DNA of 64,000 bases, taken from NCBI GenBank assembly GCA_027077805.1, contig JALWTS010000031.1, positions 123,389 through 187,388 of the forward strand. The letters run 5' to 3'. Source of the stretch: Gammaproteobacteria bacterium. Lineage in GTDB: Bacteria > Pseudomonadota > Gammaproteobacteria > JABHGC01. Position numbers and translations under genes: made by a program. A model generated the notes under the pieces. It was not told the origin of the DNA. It saw only the letters and a list, made by a program, of their open reading frames with translations, and ran no database searches. This document shows positions 1 through 8,385 of this stretch, piece after piece (positions within the stretch are counted from its first letter, which is position 1; the number at the start of each line of letters is the position of its first letter).

Positions 1-271
1 AAGCAGTAATCTGTCTTAAGCCTTCTGCCATGCCTGCAATACGTTCAGGATTTAAGGCAAGTCGATCTAATAATGCCGAATCTAAGCCATTAGTTTCACC
101 TGCTTCTAAGTCTTTTTGATTTTCTTCTAATAAATGTGCCTGCTTGGTTTCGATTTCGCTTGCAATCGCAACTAAGGCCTGATTTTTTTGTTTACTTTCC
201 GCATTCGCCAAAACTTTTGAGGCTTTTTTTGCGGTCTGCCCTAAAGTCAGCATATAATGTTTCATATCCAT
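1..271 (-). CDS. proA: Glutamate-5-semialdehyde dehydrogenase ProA (partial, C-terminus beyond left edge)
   Basis: Reading leftward from the ATG at 271, the first 90 residues begin MDMKHYMLTLGQTAKKAS and contain ALVAIASEIE, NQKDLEAGE and LDRLALNPERI. These are the typical N-terminal segments of gamma-glutamyl phosphate reductase, the second enzyme of proline synthesis, which reduces gamma-glutamyl phosphate with NADPH in the cytoplasm. The catalytic Cys lies outside the window. The gene starts 34 nt after the holA stop and is probably the last gene of the leuS-lptE-holA-proA transcript. The identification rests on the N-terminus only, but that region is distinctive. Confidence 0.88.
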   Translation of the reverse strand, partial: MDMKHYMLTLGQTAKKASKVLANAESKQKNQALVAIASEIETKQAHLLEENQKDLEAGETNGLDSALLDRLALNPERIAGMAEGLRQITA

Positions 272-302
272 GGATTTACGTCCTTTTTTCGACAAATTTT
301 TT

Positions 303-330
303 CTATCAGTTTTTTTCTATCAGTTTTTTT
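303..330. repeat. 14-bp perfect tandem duplication over the holA stop codon
   Basis: CTATCAGTTTTTTT occurs twice head to tail (303-316 and 317-330). The left copy supplies the holA stop codon (minus-strand TGA at 308-306). With a single copy the holA frame would run on about ten more codons and overlap the proA start. The duplication therefore looks like a recent slippage event that separated two once-overlapping genes. Confidence 0.85.
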
Positions 331-1307
331 CCAGCAAACGCTAATGTTAATTGGGTCAGTTCTTGCCAAACCTCCCCTACGACCATCCCTTTGATCATTT
401 GGTCAATCTTAGCACAATGCTGTAATAATTGTTTAAGTGATAATAAGGTATGTCTTTCAAGCCCTTGCTTAACTAAGGCTTTATGATGTTCCCATACCTT
501 TTGTTCAAACATTGCTTTTGTTAAAGAAATGCCTTGGGATTGGGCAAAATTAAGCTGATAACATAAACGAATTTCTCGATTTAATCCCCATAAAACTAGC
601 ACAGGCTCGACACCTTCTCGCTGTAAACGTTGTAAAATATGTAAACTTTGTTTTACCCTACCTTGTAAACAACTATCCATTAACTCAAACAAATTAAAGC
701 GAGAATAATCGGCAAGTAATCGTTTCACATCGCTAAGCGTTATAGTCGCATTAGGATATAATACATTTAATTTATCTAATTCTTGTTTCGCAACGAATAA
801 ATGCCCTTCCACACAATCGGCAAAAAATGCTAAAGCATCTGGCTGGAATTTTAAGCCTCGCTCAGTAGCACGTTGCTGTAACCAACCTTGTAACATCTGA
901 CCATGAAGGTTATAAACTGAAATAGTCACCGCTTTGTTTTCCAATATATTGCTTATTTTTTTTTCCAGTTTATCGATGGATAGAATCAGTAAATGCTCAA
1001 AATTAGTTTTGATATAGGTTTTTAGGCTATTAATCGCAGTTTGATCCATGCTGGTTTGTACTCTAACATCTAAAATTTTACGACTGGCAAATAATGATTG
1101 GCTTTGAGCCTCAGTCAATAAATCCTGCCAGTGGAAATCAATATCGCTATAAAACACATGATGTTCCATAAAACCTTGATGTTTTGCTTGGGCAATAATC
1201 GCCTCTAAAGCCTCAGTACGCTGCAATATTTCTTCGCCTGATAATAGATAAATGGGTGCTAATTTCTGCTGTAAATGCGAAGTTAAATGAGAAAATTTAA
1301 GACGCAT
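306..1307 (-). CDS. holA: DNA polymerase III subunit delta (HolA)
   Basis: A 333-residue protein of normal HolA length. It begins MRLKFSHLTSHLQQKLAPIY and continues LLSGEEILQRTEALEAI, the degenerate P-loop region of the clamp-loader delta subunit. DARV-type and LFELMDSCLQG segments follow, as in the family. Delta opens the beta sliding clamp within the clamp-loader complex. The gene lies 6 nt downstream of lptE, the conserved gammaproteobacterial order leuS-lptE-holA. Its C-terminus was reshaped by a 14-bp tandem duplication that creates the present stop. Confidence 0.93.
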   Translation of the reverse strand: MRLKFSHLTSHLQQKLAPIYLLSGEEILQRTEALEAIIAQAKHQGFMEHHVFYSDIDFHWQDLLTEAQSQSLFASRKILDVRVQTSMDQTAINSLKTYIKTNFEHLLILSIDKLEKKISNILENKAVTISVYNLHGQMLQGWLQQRATERGLKFQPDALAFFADCVEGHLFVAKQELDKLNVLYPNATITLSDVKRLLADYSRFNLFELMDSCLQGRVKQSLHILQRLQREGVEPVLVLWGLNREIRLCYQLNFAQSQGISLTKAMFEQKVWEHHKALVKQGLERHTLLSLKQLLQHCAKIDQMIKGMVVGEVWQELTQLTLAFAGKKLIEKN

Positions 1308-1313
1308 AATGAT

Positions 1314-1823
1314 TTACAATGTTTGTAAACGTAATATAATTAAGTCGGCGAGTTTTTGTTCCATTTCTTTAAAAATTCTATCGGATTCATTACGTCGAGA
1401 TAAGGTAATATCCCCTCGATCTAACAAATCTCGTTCGATGGCAAGCGGTTGTGGTTTTAATAACACCTTACCATCGGCATTCAGCACTTTGAAATTTAAG
1501 CGATAGTAATATAAGTATTCTTGAACTTTACCTCTGGCATCTACTGATAATAATTCACTACCACGATGCAAGTCTGAAATATGAATAATCGCTGAAGCCT
1601 GTCTTGCCTCTTTGATACTATCAATGTGATAAGCCGTTAACGTATGACGTAACGTTGCGGCAAATCGTGAATAATAATCTAAGCCACGAAAACTTACCTT
1701 ATCCAATTCTGGCGATAATTCCGATGTTAGCGCATGTTGTTGTCCTCTTGGCTGAAAACCACAAGCGGATAATAAACCAAAACTCATCAATCCCATCACC
1801 ATCCAATGTTTTAATTTTAACAT
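1314..1823 (-). CDS. lptE: LPS-assembly lipoprotein LptE
   Basis: A 169-residue lipoprotein with signal peptide and lipobox LSAC at about residues 18-21, followed directly by GFQPRGQ, the usual start of mature LptE. LptE plugs the LptD barrel and helps place lipopolysaccharide in the outer leaflet. It sits 6 nt after leuS and 6 nt before holA, the conserved context that settles the assignment. The sequence is otherwise divergent, as is normal for LptE. Confidence 0.92.
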   Translation of the reverse strand: MLKLKHWMVMGLMSFGLLSACGFQPRGQQHALTSELSPELDKVSFRGLDYYSRFAATLRHTLTAYHIDSIKEARQASAIIHISDLHRGSELLSVDARGKVQEYLYYYRLNFKVLNADGKVLLKPQPLAIERDLLDRGDITLSRRNESDRIFKEMEQKLADLIILRLQTL

Positions 1824-1829
1824 AGTTAT

Positions 1830-4292
1830 TTACACCACAATATTAACCAAACGATTAGGCACAATAATCACCTTGCGAATGGTTTTACCGTCAATAAAAC
1901 GCTGAACATTAGGTTCAGCAAATGCTGCTGCTTCAATGCTTGCTTCAGAACTCTCCGTAGGCAAACGAATTTTGCCCCGTAATTTGCCTTTCACTTGCAC
2001 CACCAAAGTCATCATAGATTCAACTAAAGCACGCTCATCAACGTTAGGCCATGTTTGATCTAATATTGCTTGTGAATGCCCTAATGCCTGCCATAAATAA
2101 TGACAAATATGTGGTACAATCGGGGATAACATTAATACAATCATTTCTAAGGCTTCTTGTGTTACCATTTGACCGAATTCAGAATCATCCTCATATTTCA
2201 CCACGGCATTTTGCAATTCCATTACTTTCGCAATCGCCGTATTAAACGTATAACGCTGACCAATATCCTTAGTCACACTTGCAATGGTTTTATGTACTTG
2301 ACAACGTAATGCCTGTTGCCTTTCGGTAAACGCTGGTAATTCGGAACGATGTTGCCAATCGACTTTTCTCACACCCTGTTCAATATGTTGATAAACCAAA
2401 CGCCATAAACGTCTTAAAAAGCGAAATGCCCCATCAACGGCACTGTCTGACCATTCCAATGATTGATCAGGTGGTGCCGTAAACATCATAAACAAACGTA
2501 CGGTATCCGCCCCATATTGTTCAATCATGACTTGCGGATCAACCGTATTACCCTTGGATTTTGACATTTTTGCCCCATCTTTTAACACCATACCTTGGGT
2601 TAATAAATGAGTAAAAGGCTCATCACCTTTCACTAAGCCTTGATCTCGTAATAATTTATGGAAAAATCGGGCATATAATAAATGCAAAATCGCATGTTCC
2701 ACCCCGCCAATATACTGATCCACTGGCAACCAATAATCAACACGTTGATCTAACATGGCTTGATCTTGTTGTGGACAAGCATAACGAGCATAATACCAAG
2801 AAGATTCCATAAAGGTATCAAAGGTATCGGTTTCACGTCTCGCTACTTTGCCACATTGGGGACAATTGACGTGATAAAATTCTGGCAAGATTTCTAAGGG
2901 AGAACCTGCCCCTTTTAATTCCACATCTTCAGGTAATACAACAGGTAAATCCGCATCAGGCACGGCAACATCACCGCAGTCCTCACAATAAATAATGGGA
3001 ATAGGTGTCCCCCAATAGCGTTGCCGAGACACGCCCCAATCACGCAAACGAATATTAACCTTACGTTGCCCCTTATGATGTTGCTCAATAAAATTAGCAA
3101 TTTCTTCAAAGGCTTGTGCTGAGGTTAAACCGTCAAATTGACCTGAATTTTTTAATATGCCTTTTTCCACAAAGGCTTGCTCCGATAAATCTAACTCAGA
3201 ACCATCTTGTGGATAAACCACAGGTAAAATTGGAATTTGATATTTTTGAGCAAATTCATAATCTCGTTTATCATGGGCAGGCACTGCCATCACAGCCCCT
3301 GTTCCATAAGACATTAACACAAAATTCGCCACCCAAACGGGCACAGTTTTACCCGTAATGGGATGAATGGCGTCAATACCTAAAGCCATGCCTTGTTTTT
3401 CAGCCGTTTCTATGGTTTCAGTAGCGGTTGCAAAATGTCGGCAATGTTCGACAAATGCCGCAATCTTAGGATGCTGTTCTGCGACTTGTTTGGCTAAAGG
3501 ATGTTCAGCGGCAACGGCGACATAACTCACCCCCATTAAGGTATCAGGTCGTGTGGTAAAAACCGTTAAATCGCCCCAATTTTCAATTTGGAAATTCAAT
3601 TCTAAACCTTCAGAACGCCCAATCCAATTTTGCTGCATGACTCTTACCGACTCAGGCCAGCCTGATAATTGCTCTAAATCGGCTAATAATTCATCCGCAT
3701 AATCGGTAATTTTAATAAACCATTGGGGAATTTCACGTCGCTCAACCACCGCACCTGAACGCCAACCCTTGCCATCAACCACTTGTTCATTGGCTAATAC
3801 TGTTTTATCAACAGGATCCCAATTTACTACCGAATTTTTGCGATAGACTAAGCCTTTTTTGAATAATTGTAAAAAAAACCATTGCTCCCAACGATAATAA
3901 TCTTTATGGCAAGTCATTACTTCCCGTCGCCAGTCATAGGCAAACCCTAGTTGCTGTAATTGTTTCTTCATGTAGGCAATATTGTCTTTTGTCCACACAG
4001 CGGGGGGAACTTGATTTTTTAAGGCAGCATTTTCCGCAGGAAGTCCAAAGGCATCCCAGCCCATTGGTTGTAACACATTTTTACCCAACATCCGTTGATA
4101 ACGAGTAATCACATCACCAATGGTATAATTACGCACATGTCCCATATGTAAACGCCCACTCGGATACGGAAACATACTTAAACAATAAAATTTTTCTTTG
4201 TTAGGGTCTTCATTCACATCAAAACAATGATGTTGTTGCCAAAATTGTTGGACATCTGACTCTATTTGTTGAGGATGGTAATTTTCTTCCAT
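1830..4292 (-). CDS. leuS: Leucyl-tRNA synthetase (LeuRS)
   Basis: An 820-residue class I aminoacyl-tRNA synthetase of full length. The HIGH-equivalent HMGH is in [14 protein letters not shown] near residues 43-56 and KMSKS near 574-578. The CP1 editing domain has the TTRPDT motif and a Zn-type Cys cluster (CEDCGD, CPQCGK). It charges tRNA-Leu and edits mischarged amino acids. It is the first gene of the leuS-lptE-holA block, and the next gene upstream is divergent, so its promoter lies in the short gap around 4293-4327. Confidence 0.98.
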   Translation of the reverse strand: MEENYHPQQIESDVQQFWQQHHCFDVNEDPNKEKFYCLSMFPYPSGRLHMGHVRNYTIGDVITRYQRMLGKNVLQPMGWDAFGLPAENAALKNQVPPAVWTKDNIAYMKKQLQQLGFAYDWRREVMTCHKDYYRWEQWFFLQLFKKGLVYRKNSVVNWDPVDKTVLANEQVVDGKGWRSGAVVERREIPQWFIKITDYADELLADLEQLSGWPESVRVMQQNWIGRSEGLELNFQIENWGDLTVFTTRPDTLMGVSYVAVAAEHPLAKQVAEQHPKIAAFVEHCRHFATATETIETAEKQGMALGIDAIHPITGKTVPVWVANFVLMSYGTGAVMAVPAHDKRDYEFAQKYQIPILPVVYPQDGSELDLSEQAFVEKGILKNSGQFDGLTSAQAFEEIANFIEQHHKGQRKVNIRLRDWGVSRQRYWGTPIPIIYCEDCGDVAVPDADLPVVLPEDVELKGAGSPLEILPEFYHVNCPQCGKVARRETDTFDTFMESSWYYARYACPQQDQAMLDQRVDYWLPVDQYIGGVEHAILHLLYARFFHKLLRDQGLVKGDEPFTHLLTQGMVLKDGAKMSKSKGNTVDPQVMIEQYGADTVRLFMMFTAPPDQSLEWSDSAVDGAFRFLRRLWRLVYQHIEQGVRKVDWQHRSELPAFTERQQALRCQVHKTIASVTKDIGQRYTFNTAIAKVMELQNAVVKYEDDSEFGQMVTQEALEMIVLMLSPIVPHICHYLWQALGHSQAILDQTWPNVDERALVESMMTLVVQVKGKLRGKIRLPTESSEASIEAAAFAEPNVQRFIDGKTIRKVIIVPNRLVNIVV

Positions 4293-4414
4293 GATGATTA
4301 ATCACTCTTAATTCAAAACAATAAACAATGGTTTTACTAAAAAAACGCTTTCATTGCAACTTGATTTGGGCTTATCTATTATTAAATATAACAATAATAA
4401 ATCAAAGCAAACTT

Positions 4415-6493
4415 ATGTCCACTCATAAATCGAAAATTTCGGATGTATTAATACGCCATTTGATACTATATAGTATTACCTTGGCATTTGTCTCAACCTT
4501 AGTTCAGTTCTATAGTTACCACCCGCAAAATATTTTTGTGATACTTCTGATTCAACTAATTCAAATGGGCATCCTAGCAGGGCTGATTTTTTTAGTCATC
4601 CAATATTTGATTACTCGCCACATCGGCCATATTCTCGAATATACGAAAGATTTGGATATCAGCACCACGCAACGCTTAATTTTAGACAAAACGAAACAAG
4701 ACGATGAACTCGATCACTTAAGCAATACTATCAACCACATGATTGAGAAAATTCAGTTTCATTATCAAATTTTAGAAACAGAACATCAGCAATTGCAGGA
4801 TATTTTAAAACAGCAACAACAAATAGAACGCAGTTTATTTGATGAAAAAGAAAAAGTACAAACGACCCTAGCATCGATTGCAGATGCCGTGATTACCATA
4901 GATATTAATGAAAATATTGAATATCTTAACCCTGCCGCCGAACATATGTTAGCCTGTACCACGAATCAGGTGATTAAGCAACCGATTAAACAATTATTTA
5001 CTTTAGTTAACGAAGAGGATGGTCAACACTTATCCTTTTTAACGCATAAAATAGATTGTGTGTTTAATACCTTATTAATTCGCTGTAGTGATCGTCAAGA
5101 AATTCCAATCGAATATACTATTTCTGAAATCCACAACAGCTATGGTGAAATCAATGGACGAGTAATTGTCTTGCATGATATGTCGCAAAATCGGCAATGG
5201 GCAAGAAAAATTTCGTATCAAGCCTGTCACGATCCATTAACTGGCTTGATCAATCGTCGTGAATTTGATGTACGCCTGCAACGAGCCCTTAGTAGCGTTA
5301 AAGACAATCAAACCATACATACCTTGTTGTACATGGATTTAGATCATTTTAAAATGATTAATGACAGTTGCGGTCATGAAGCAGGCGATGAATTACTACG
5401 ACAAATCACTTATTTATTACAACAACAAGTACGTCAAAGGGATACGCTTGCTCGTTTAGGAGGGGATGAATTTGCGACATTATTGGATCACTGCTCTGGA
5501 AAATTTGCCTTAAGAATTGCCAATCAAATGATTCAAGTGGTGCAAAACTTTCAATTTTCATGGAACAAACAAACCTTTCGAGTAGGTATGAGTATTGGTT
5601 TAGTCCCCATTAGCCAAAATACGCACTCGGCAAAAAACCTACTACACCTTGCCGACACGGCTTGTTATACCGCTAAAAATAAAGGTCGTAACCAAGTATA
5701 TGTTTATGATGAAGATGAAATCCAAATGGATAATGAAAAACAATGGATTTCAGTGATCAATCATGCGATTCAAGACAATCATTTAGTGCTACAAGCCCAA
5801 AAAATTATTGCCCATCCTGAACAGCCGACCGCGACTAATTACGAAATTTTCGTTAGAATTCAAGATGAAAACACCTTAATTCCACCCAATGCCTTTTTTC
5901 CCTCAGCAAGACGTTATCAATTAACACCTGCGATTGATCGCTGGGTGCTACAAAATACGATTAACTGGTTGGAAGAAAATCCTAAATTATTGCAACAAGT
6001 TCAATGGTGTGCGATTAATATTACCAAAGAATCTATTTGTGATGCAAAATTTATAAATTTTTTAGAAACAATGTTGACAGAAAGTTTTACCCCTAACCAC
6101 AAAATTTGTTTTGAAATTTCCGAAAATACTTTGATCACCGCTTATCAAGAAAGTCGAACCTTTATCCAGGCAATAAAACAACAAAATTGCAAATGTGCTA
6201 TTGATAATTTTGATATTGGATTAAGCTCTTACCAGTATATCAAAGATTTAAACATTGATTACTTAAAAATAAATACTAGCCTAATGAAACACATTGCCCC
6301 GCCCCAAATTCGTACGATATTAATTCAATCGATTCACCAAATTAGTCATTTGATGCAGACCCACACCATTGCGGGACATATTGAAGACCACCATACCTTA
6401 GAACAATTACAAGCGATAGGAATTGATTATTTGCAAGGTTATTTAATTGATAAACCAAAAATTTTAAAAAATGTGATAGTAGCGGATAGTTAA
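4415..6493 (+). CDS. Membrane PAS-GGDEF protein with degenerate EAL domain
   Basis: About 692 residues from the ATG at 4415; an in-frame ATG at 4328 would add 29 residues and cannot be excluded. Two membrane segments (about residues 15-65) lead into a HAMP-like linker, a coiled coil rich in Gln, a PAS domain (SIADAVITIDINENIEYLNP) and a GGDEF domain. The latter has intact GGDEF (about 349-353) and an RxxD I-site (RQRD), so diguanylate cyclase activity is likely. The C-terminal EAL domain has EIF in place of EAL, and DNFDIG where catalytic enzymes have DDFG, although QGYLIDKP is kept. It therefore probably binds c-di-GMP or has no catalysis. The gene is divergent from leuS. Confidence 0.88.
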   Translation: MSTHKSKISDVLIRHLILYSITLAFVSTLVQFYSYHPQNIFVILLIQLIQMGILAGLIFLVIQYLITRHIGHILEYTKDLDISTTQRLILDKTKQDDELDHLSNTINHMIEKIQFHYQILETEHQQLQDILKQQQQIERSLFDEKEKVQTTLASIADAVITIDINENIEYLNPAAEHMLACTTNQVIKQPIKQLFTLVNEEDGQHLSFLTHKIDCVFNTLLIRCSDRQEIPIEYTISEIHNSYGEINGRVIVLHDMSQNRQWARKISYQACHDPLTGLINRREFDVRLQRALSSVKDNQTIHTLLYMDLDHFKMINDSCGHEAGDELLRQITYLLQQQVRQRDTLARLGGDEFATLLDHCSGKFALRIANQMIQVVQNFQFSWNKQTFRVGMSIGLVPISQNTHSAKNLLHLADTACYTAKNKGRNQVYVYDEDEIQMDNEKQWISVINHAIQDNHLVLQAQKIIAHPEQPTATNYEIFVRIQDENTLIPPNAFFPSARRYQLTPAIDRWVLQNTINWLEENPKLLQQVQWCAINITKESICDAKFINFLETMLTESFTPNHKICFEISENTLITAYQESRTFIQAIKQQNCKCAIDNFDIGLSSYQYIKDLNIDYLKINTSLMKHIAPPQIRTILIQSIHQISHLMQTHTIAGHIEDHHTLEQLQAIGIDYLQGYLIDKPKILKNVIVADS

Positions 6494-6500
6494 AACCACA

Positions 6501-6526
6501 AAGGGCAAGTAGATTGACTTGCCCTT
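6501..6526. terminator. Hairpin between convergent genes, likely bidirectional terminator
   Basis: A perfect 10-bp stem (AAGGGCAAGT / ACTTGCCCTT) with a 6-nt loop starts 8 nt after the stop of the GGDEF gene and lies before the 3' end of the convergent small gene. The T-tract is weak on both strands. Confidence 0.7.
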
Positions 6527-6552
6527 ATGTTTAACATTAATAATTAAAATAA

Positions 6553-6753
6553 TTAAGATTTTTTGACCCAATTAGAAAAATTATCCGTGTTTTTTTCCTT
6601 ACCATCGGCATAGCCAGCTTCATAGGCTTCGTTGACTCTTTGTTCTTCTCTTTCTGGATTTCTTAGATAACCGCCCATCCATCCTTGGATATATTCCTCA
6701 TCCACACCTAATTCTTCCATTTTAGTGACGGCATCATAATATGTTTGATCCAT
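6553..6753 (-). CDS. Small acidic conserved-looking protein, function unknown
   Basis: A 66-residue protein with many Glu/Asp/Tyr (MEELGVDEEYIQGWMGGYL, NPEREEQRVNEAYEAGYADG). It has no signal peptide or membrane segment and looks helical. It is preceded by a strong ribosome binding site (AAGGGG, 7 nt before the ATG), which supports it as a real gene. It is convergent with the GGDEF gene and divergent from the copper chaperone gene. I do not recognise the family and assign no function. Confidence 0.65.
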   Translation of the reverse strand: MDQTYYDAVTKMEELGVDEEYIQGWMGGYLRNPEREEQRVNEAYEAGYADGKEKNTDNFSNWVKKS

Positions 6754-6857
6754 AAAAATTCCCCTTACTATGGTTAATAATTAAAAATACTTGCTAACTC
6801 AGTTAGATTTTGTTTATTATTGCAAAACTTAAATTCTATCGCAACAGTTGACCGCAT

Positions 6858-7301
6858 ATGCCAAAAACTATTTTCTTATTATTTAGTCTATTTTGTTTCA
6901 TTTTACAAACTTCTTTTAGTTTTGCCGATACTAAATTCAATCCAATCACCATCGAAAATGCTTGGATTCGATTAGCACCACCCGTTGTTCCCGCCCTTGC
7001 AGCTTATTTAACGATACACAATCATAGCACAACCGATATTGTTTTAACAAAAGCGGAAAGCACTGATTTTAACTCGATTGAATTTCATCGCAGTTTGATC
7101 AAAGATGGCATGGCGATCATGGAAGCACAAAATGATTTAATGATTCCTGCGCATGGTAAGCTGGCTTTAGCACCGAGTGCTTATCACTTAATGCTAATTA
7201 AACCGAAACGAGCATTGGCATTAGGGCAAACGACCATGATTACCCTTTATTTTCAAAATTACCCTAGCATTGAGGTTGAATTTACAGTAAAACAATACTG
7301 A
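6858..7301 (+). CDS. Periplasmic copper chaperone PCu(A)C (DUF461)
   Basis: A 147-residue exported protein with signal peptide (about 1-23, ending SFA), then the hallmarks of the PCu(A)C family: IENAWIRLAPP, AAYLTIHNHS, and the ligands in FHRSLIKDGMAIME and YHLMLI. These correspond to the H(M)X10MX21HXM copper-binding motif, with Arg in place of the first Met. The family carries Cu(I) in the periplasm to cytochrome oxidase, often with a SCO protein; a SCO1/SenC gene lies at 53607. The gene appears monocistronic. Confidence 0.9.
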   Translation: MPKTIFLLFSLFCFILQTSFSFADTKFNPITIENAWIRLAPPVVPALAAYLTIHNHSTTDIVLTKAESTDFNSIEFHRSLIKDGMAIMEAQNDLMIPAHGKLALAPSAYHLMLIKPKRALALGQTTMITLYFQNYPSIEVEFTVKQY

Positions 7302-7319
7302 CGATAATCACCGTTGGCA

Positions 7320-7505
7320 TAGCCAACAAACATTCTGACCGCTCTTCTTTTAGAATATGAAATAGTTTTGCACTGAGGCTTCCTTCACACAATCCCTTAC
7401 GGGCTTGCATTTGCCATCGGCTAGCAGTTATAATTACCCCTAGAGGTGATTTAGTCCCACAGAGGACTTTCACCTCATCCATTCACGCCCATGCTGGGCG
7501 TACAC
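7320..7505 (-). mobile_element. Group II intron 5' fragment (domain I), truncated
   Basis: Read on the minus strand from 7505, the sequence starts GTGTACGCCCAGCATGGGCG (consensus 5' end GUGYG). It then shows the recurrent blocks of bacterial group II intron domain I: GAGGTGAAAGTCCTC, CTAGCCGATGGCAA and GAAGGAAGCC followed by GCAAAAC. After about 180 nt the similarity stops next to the copper chaperone gene. No reverse-transcriptase ORF or domain V/VI is present, so this is a dead 5' remnant. The left boundary (7302-7330) is uncertain. I recognise the pattern from memory; a covariance-model search would settle it. Confidence 0.68.
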
Positions 7506-7534
7506 AAAATTAAACAAAATTAAAGATCGCTATT

Positions 7535-8377
7535 ATGTGGGATTATCTTAAAGCCTTACCCCAATATTTGTTACCCCATCATTTTTTATCAAGCGTAATG
7601 TATAAAATAACTCGCATTCAATGGGTGGCCTTTAAAAATATTTTTATAAAAATTTTTATTAAACTTTATCAAGTGGATTTAAGCACTGCCATACAAACTA
7701 ATCCAACGGCTTATACTAGTTTTAATGACTTTTTCACCCGTCCACTACAAACGACTGCTCGACCAATTGCCAACACTGCCGTTATTTGCCCAGTAGATGG
7801 TACCATTAGTCAAATGAATCGCATTAATCAACAAACTATCATACAAGCCAAAGGTAAAAACTATCACTTAAAAACATTGTTCGCGGATGAAAACAATGCC
7901 AACACCTTTACTAATGGCAATTTCACCACGATTTACTTAGCCCCTTATAACTATCACAGAATCCATATGCCACTTAAAGGCAAATTATGCCAAACCACCT
8001 ATATTCCAGGACGTTTATTTAGTGTTAATCAAGCGACGGCTAATTGTATTCCTAATTTGTTTGCCCGCAATGAACGAGTCGTAGCACTATTTGATACGGA
8101 ATTAGGTAAAATGGCAATGATATTAGTCGGTGCTTTATTCGTGGGTAGCATTGAAACGGTTTGGTTAGCACAAATTACCCCGCCTCATCGTGCGAATATT
8201 CAAGTTTGGCAACATCAAGATGAGGATATTGTCTTAGAAAAAGGGGCTGAAATGGGACGATTTAATATGGGTTCAACCGTTATCCTCTTATTTGAAAGCA
8301 ATAAAATCCAATGGCAATCATTTTCCATTGGTGAAACCGTGATTATGGGTCAAGCACTAGCGGATAGTAGGCACTAA
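7535..8377 (+). CDS. psd: Phosphatidylserine decarboxylase proenzyme
   Basis: A 280-residue protein of normal length for bacterial Psd. It has FNDFFTRPL, the catalytic Asp region CPVDGTIS, the His region YLAPYNYHRIHMP, and near the C-terminus MGST. Self-cleavage there between Gly and Ser creates the pyruvoyl group. It makes phosphatidylethanolamine at the inner membrane. The group II intron fragment occupies its upstream region, so its native promoter may have been altered. Confidence 0.97.
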   Translation: MWDYLKALPQYLLPHHFLSSVMYKITRIQWVAFKNIFIKIFIKLYQVDLSTAIQTNPTAYTSFNDFFTRPLQTTARPIANTAVICPVDGTISQMNRINQQTIIQAKGKNYHLKTLFADENNANTFTNGNFTTIYLAPYNYHRIHMPLKGKLCQTTYIPGRLFSVNQATANCIPNLFARNERVVALFDTELGKMAMILVGALFVGSIETVWLAQITPPHRANIQVWQHQDEDIVLEKGAEMGRFNMGSTVILLFESNKIQWQSFSIGETVIMGQALADSRH

Positions 8378-8385
8378 GGAAATTG

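Noticed and set aside
7282..7482. 66-codon minus-strand frame in the copper chaperone-psd gap
   Set aside because: It coincides with the group II intron domain I fragment, which is structured RNA; the frame shows no family pattern.
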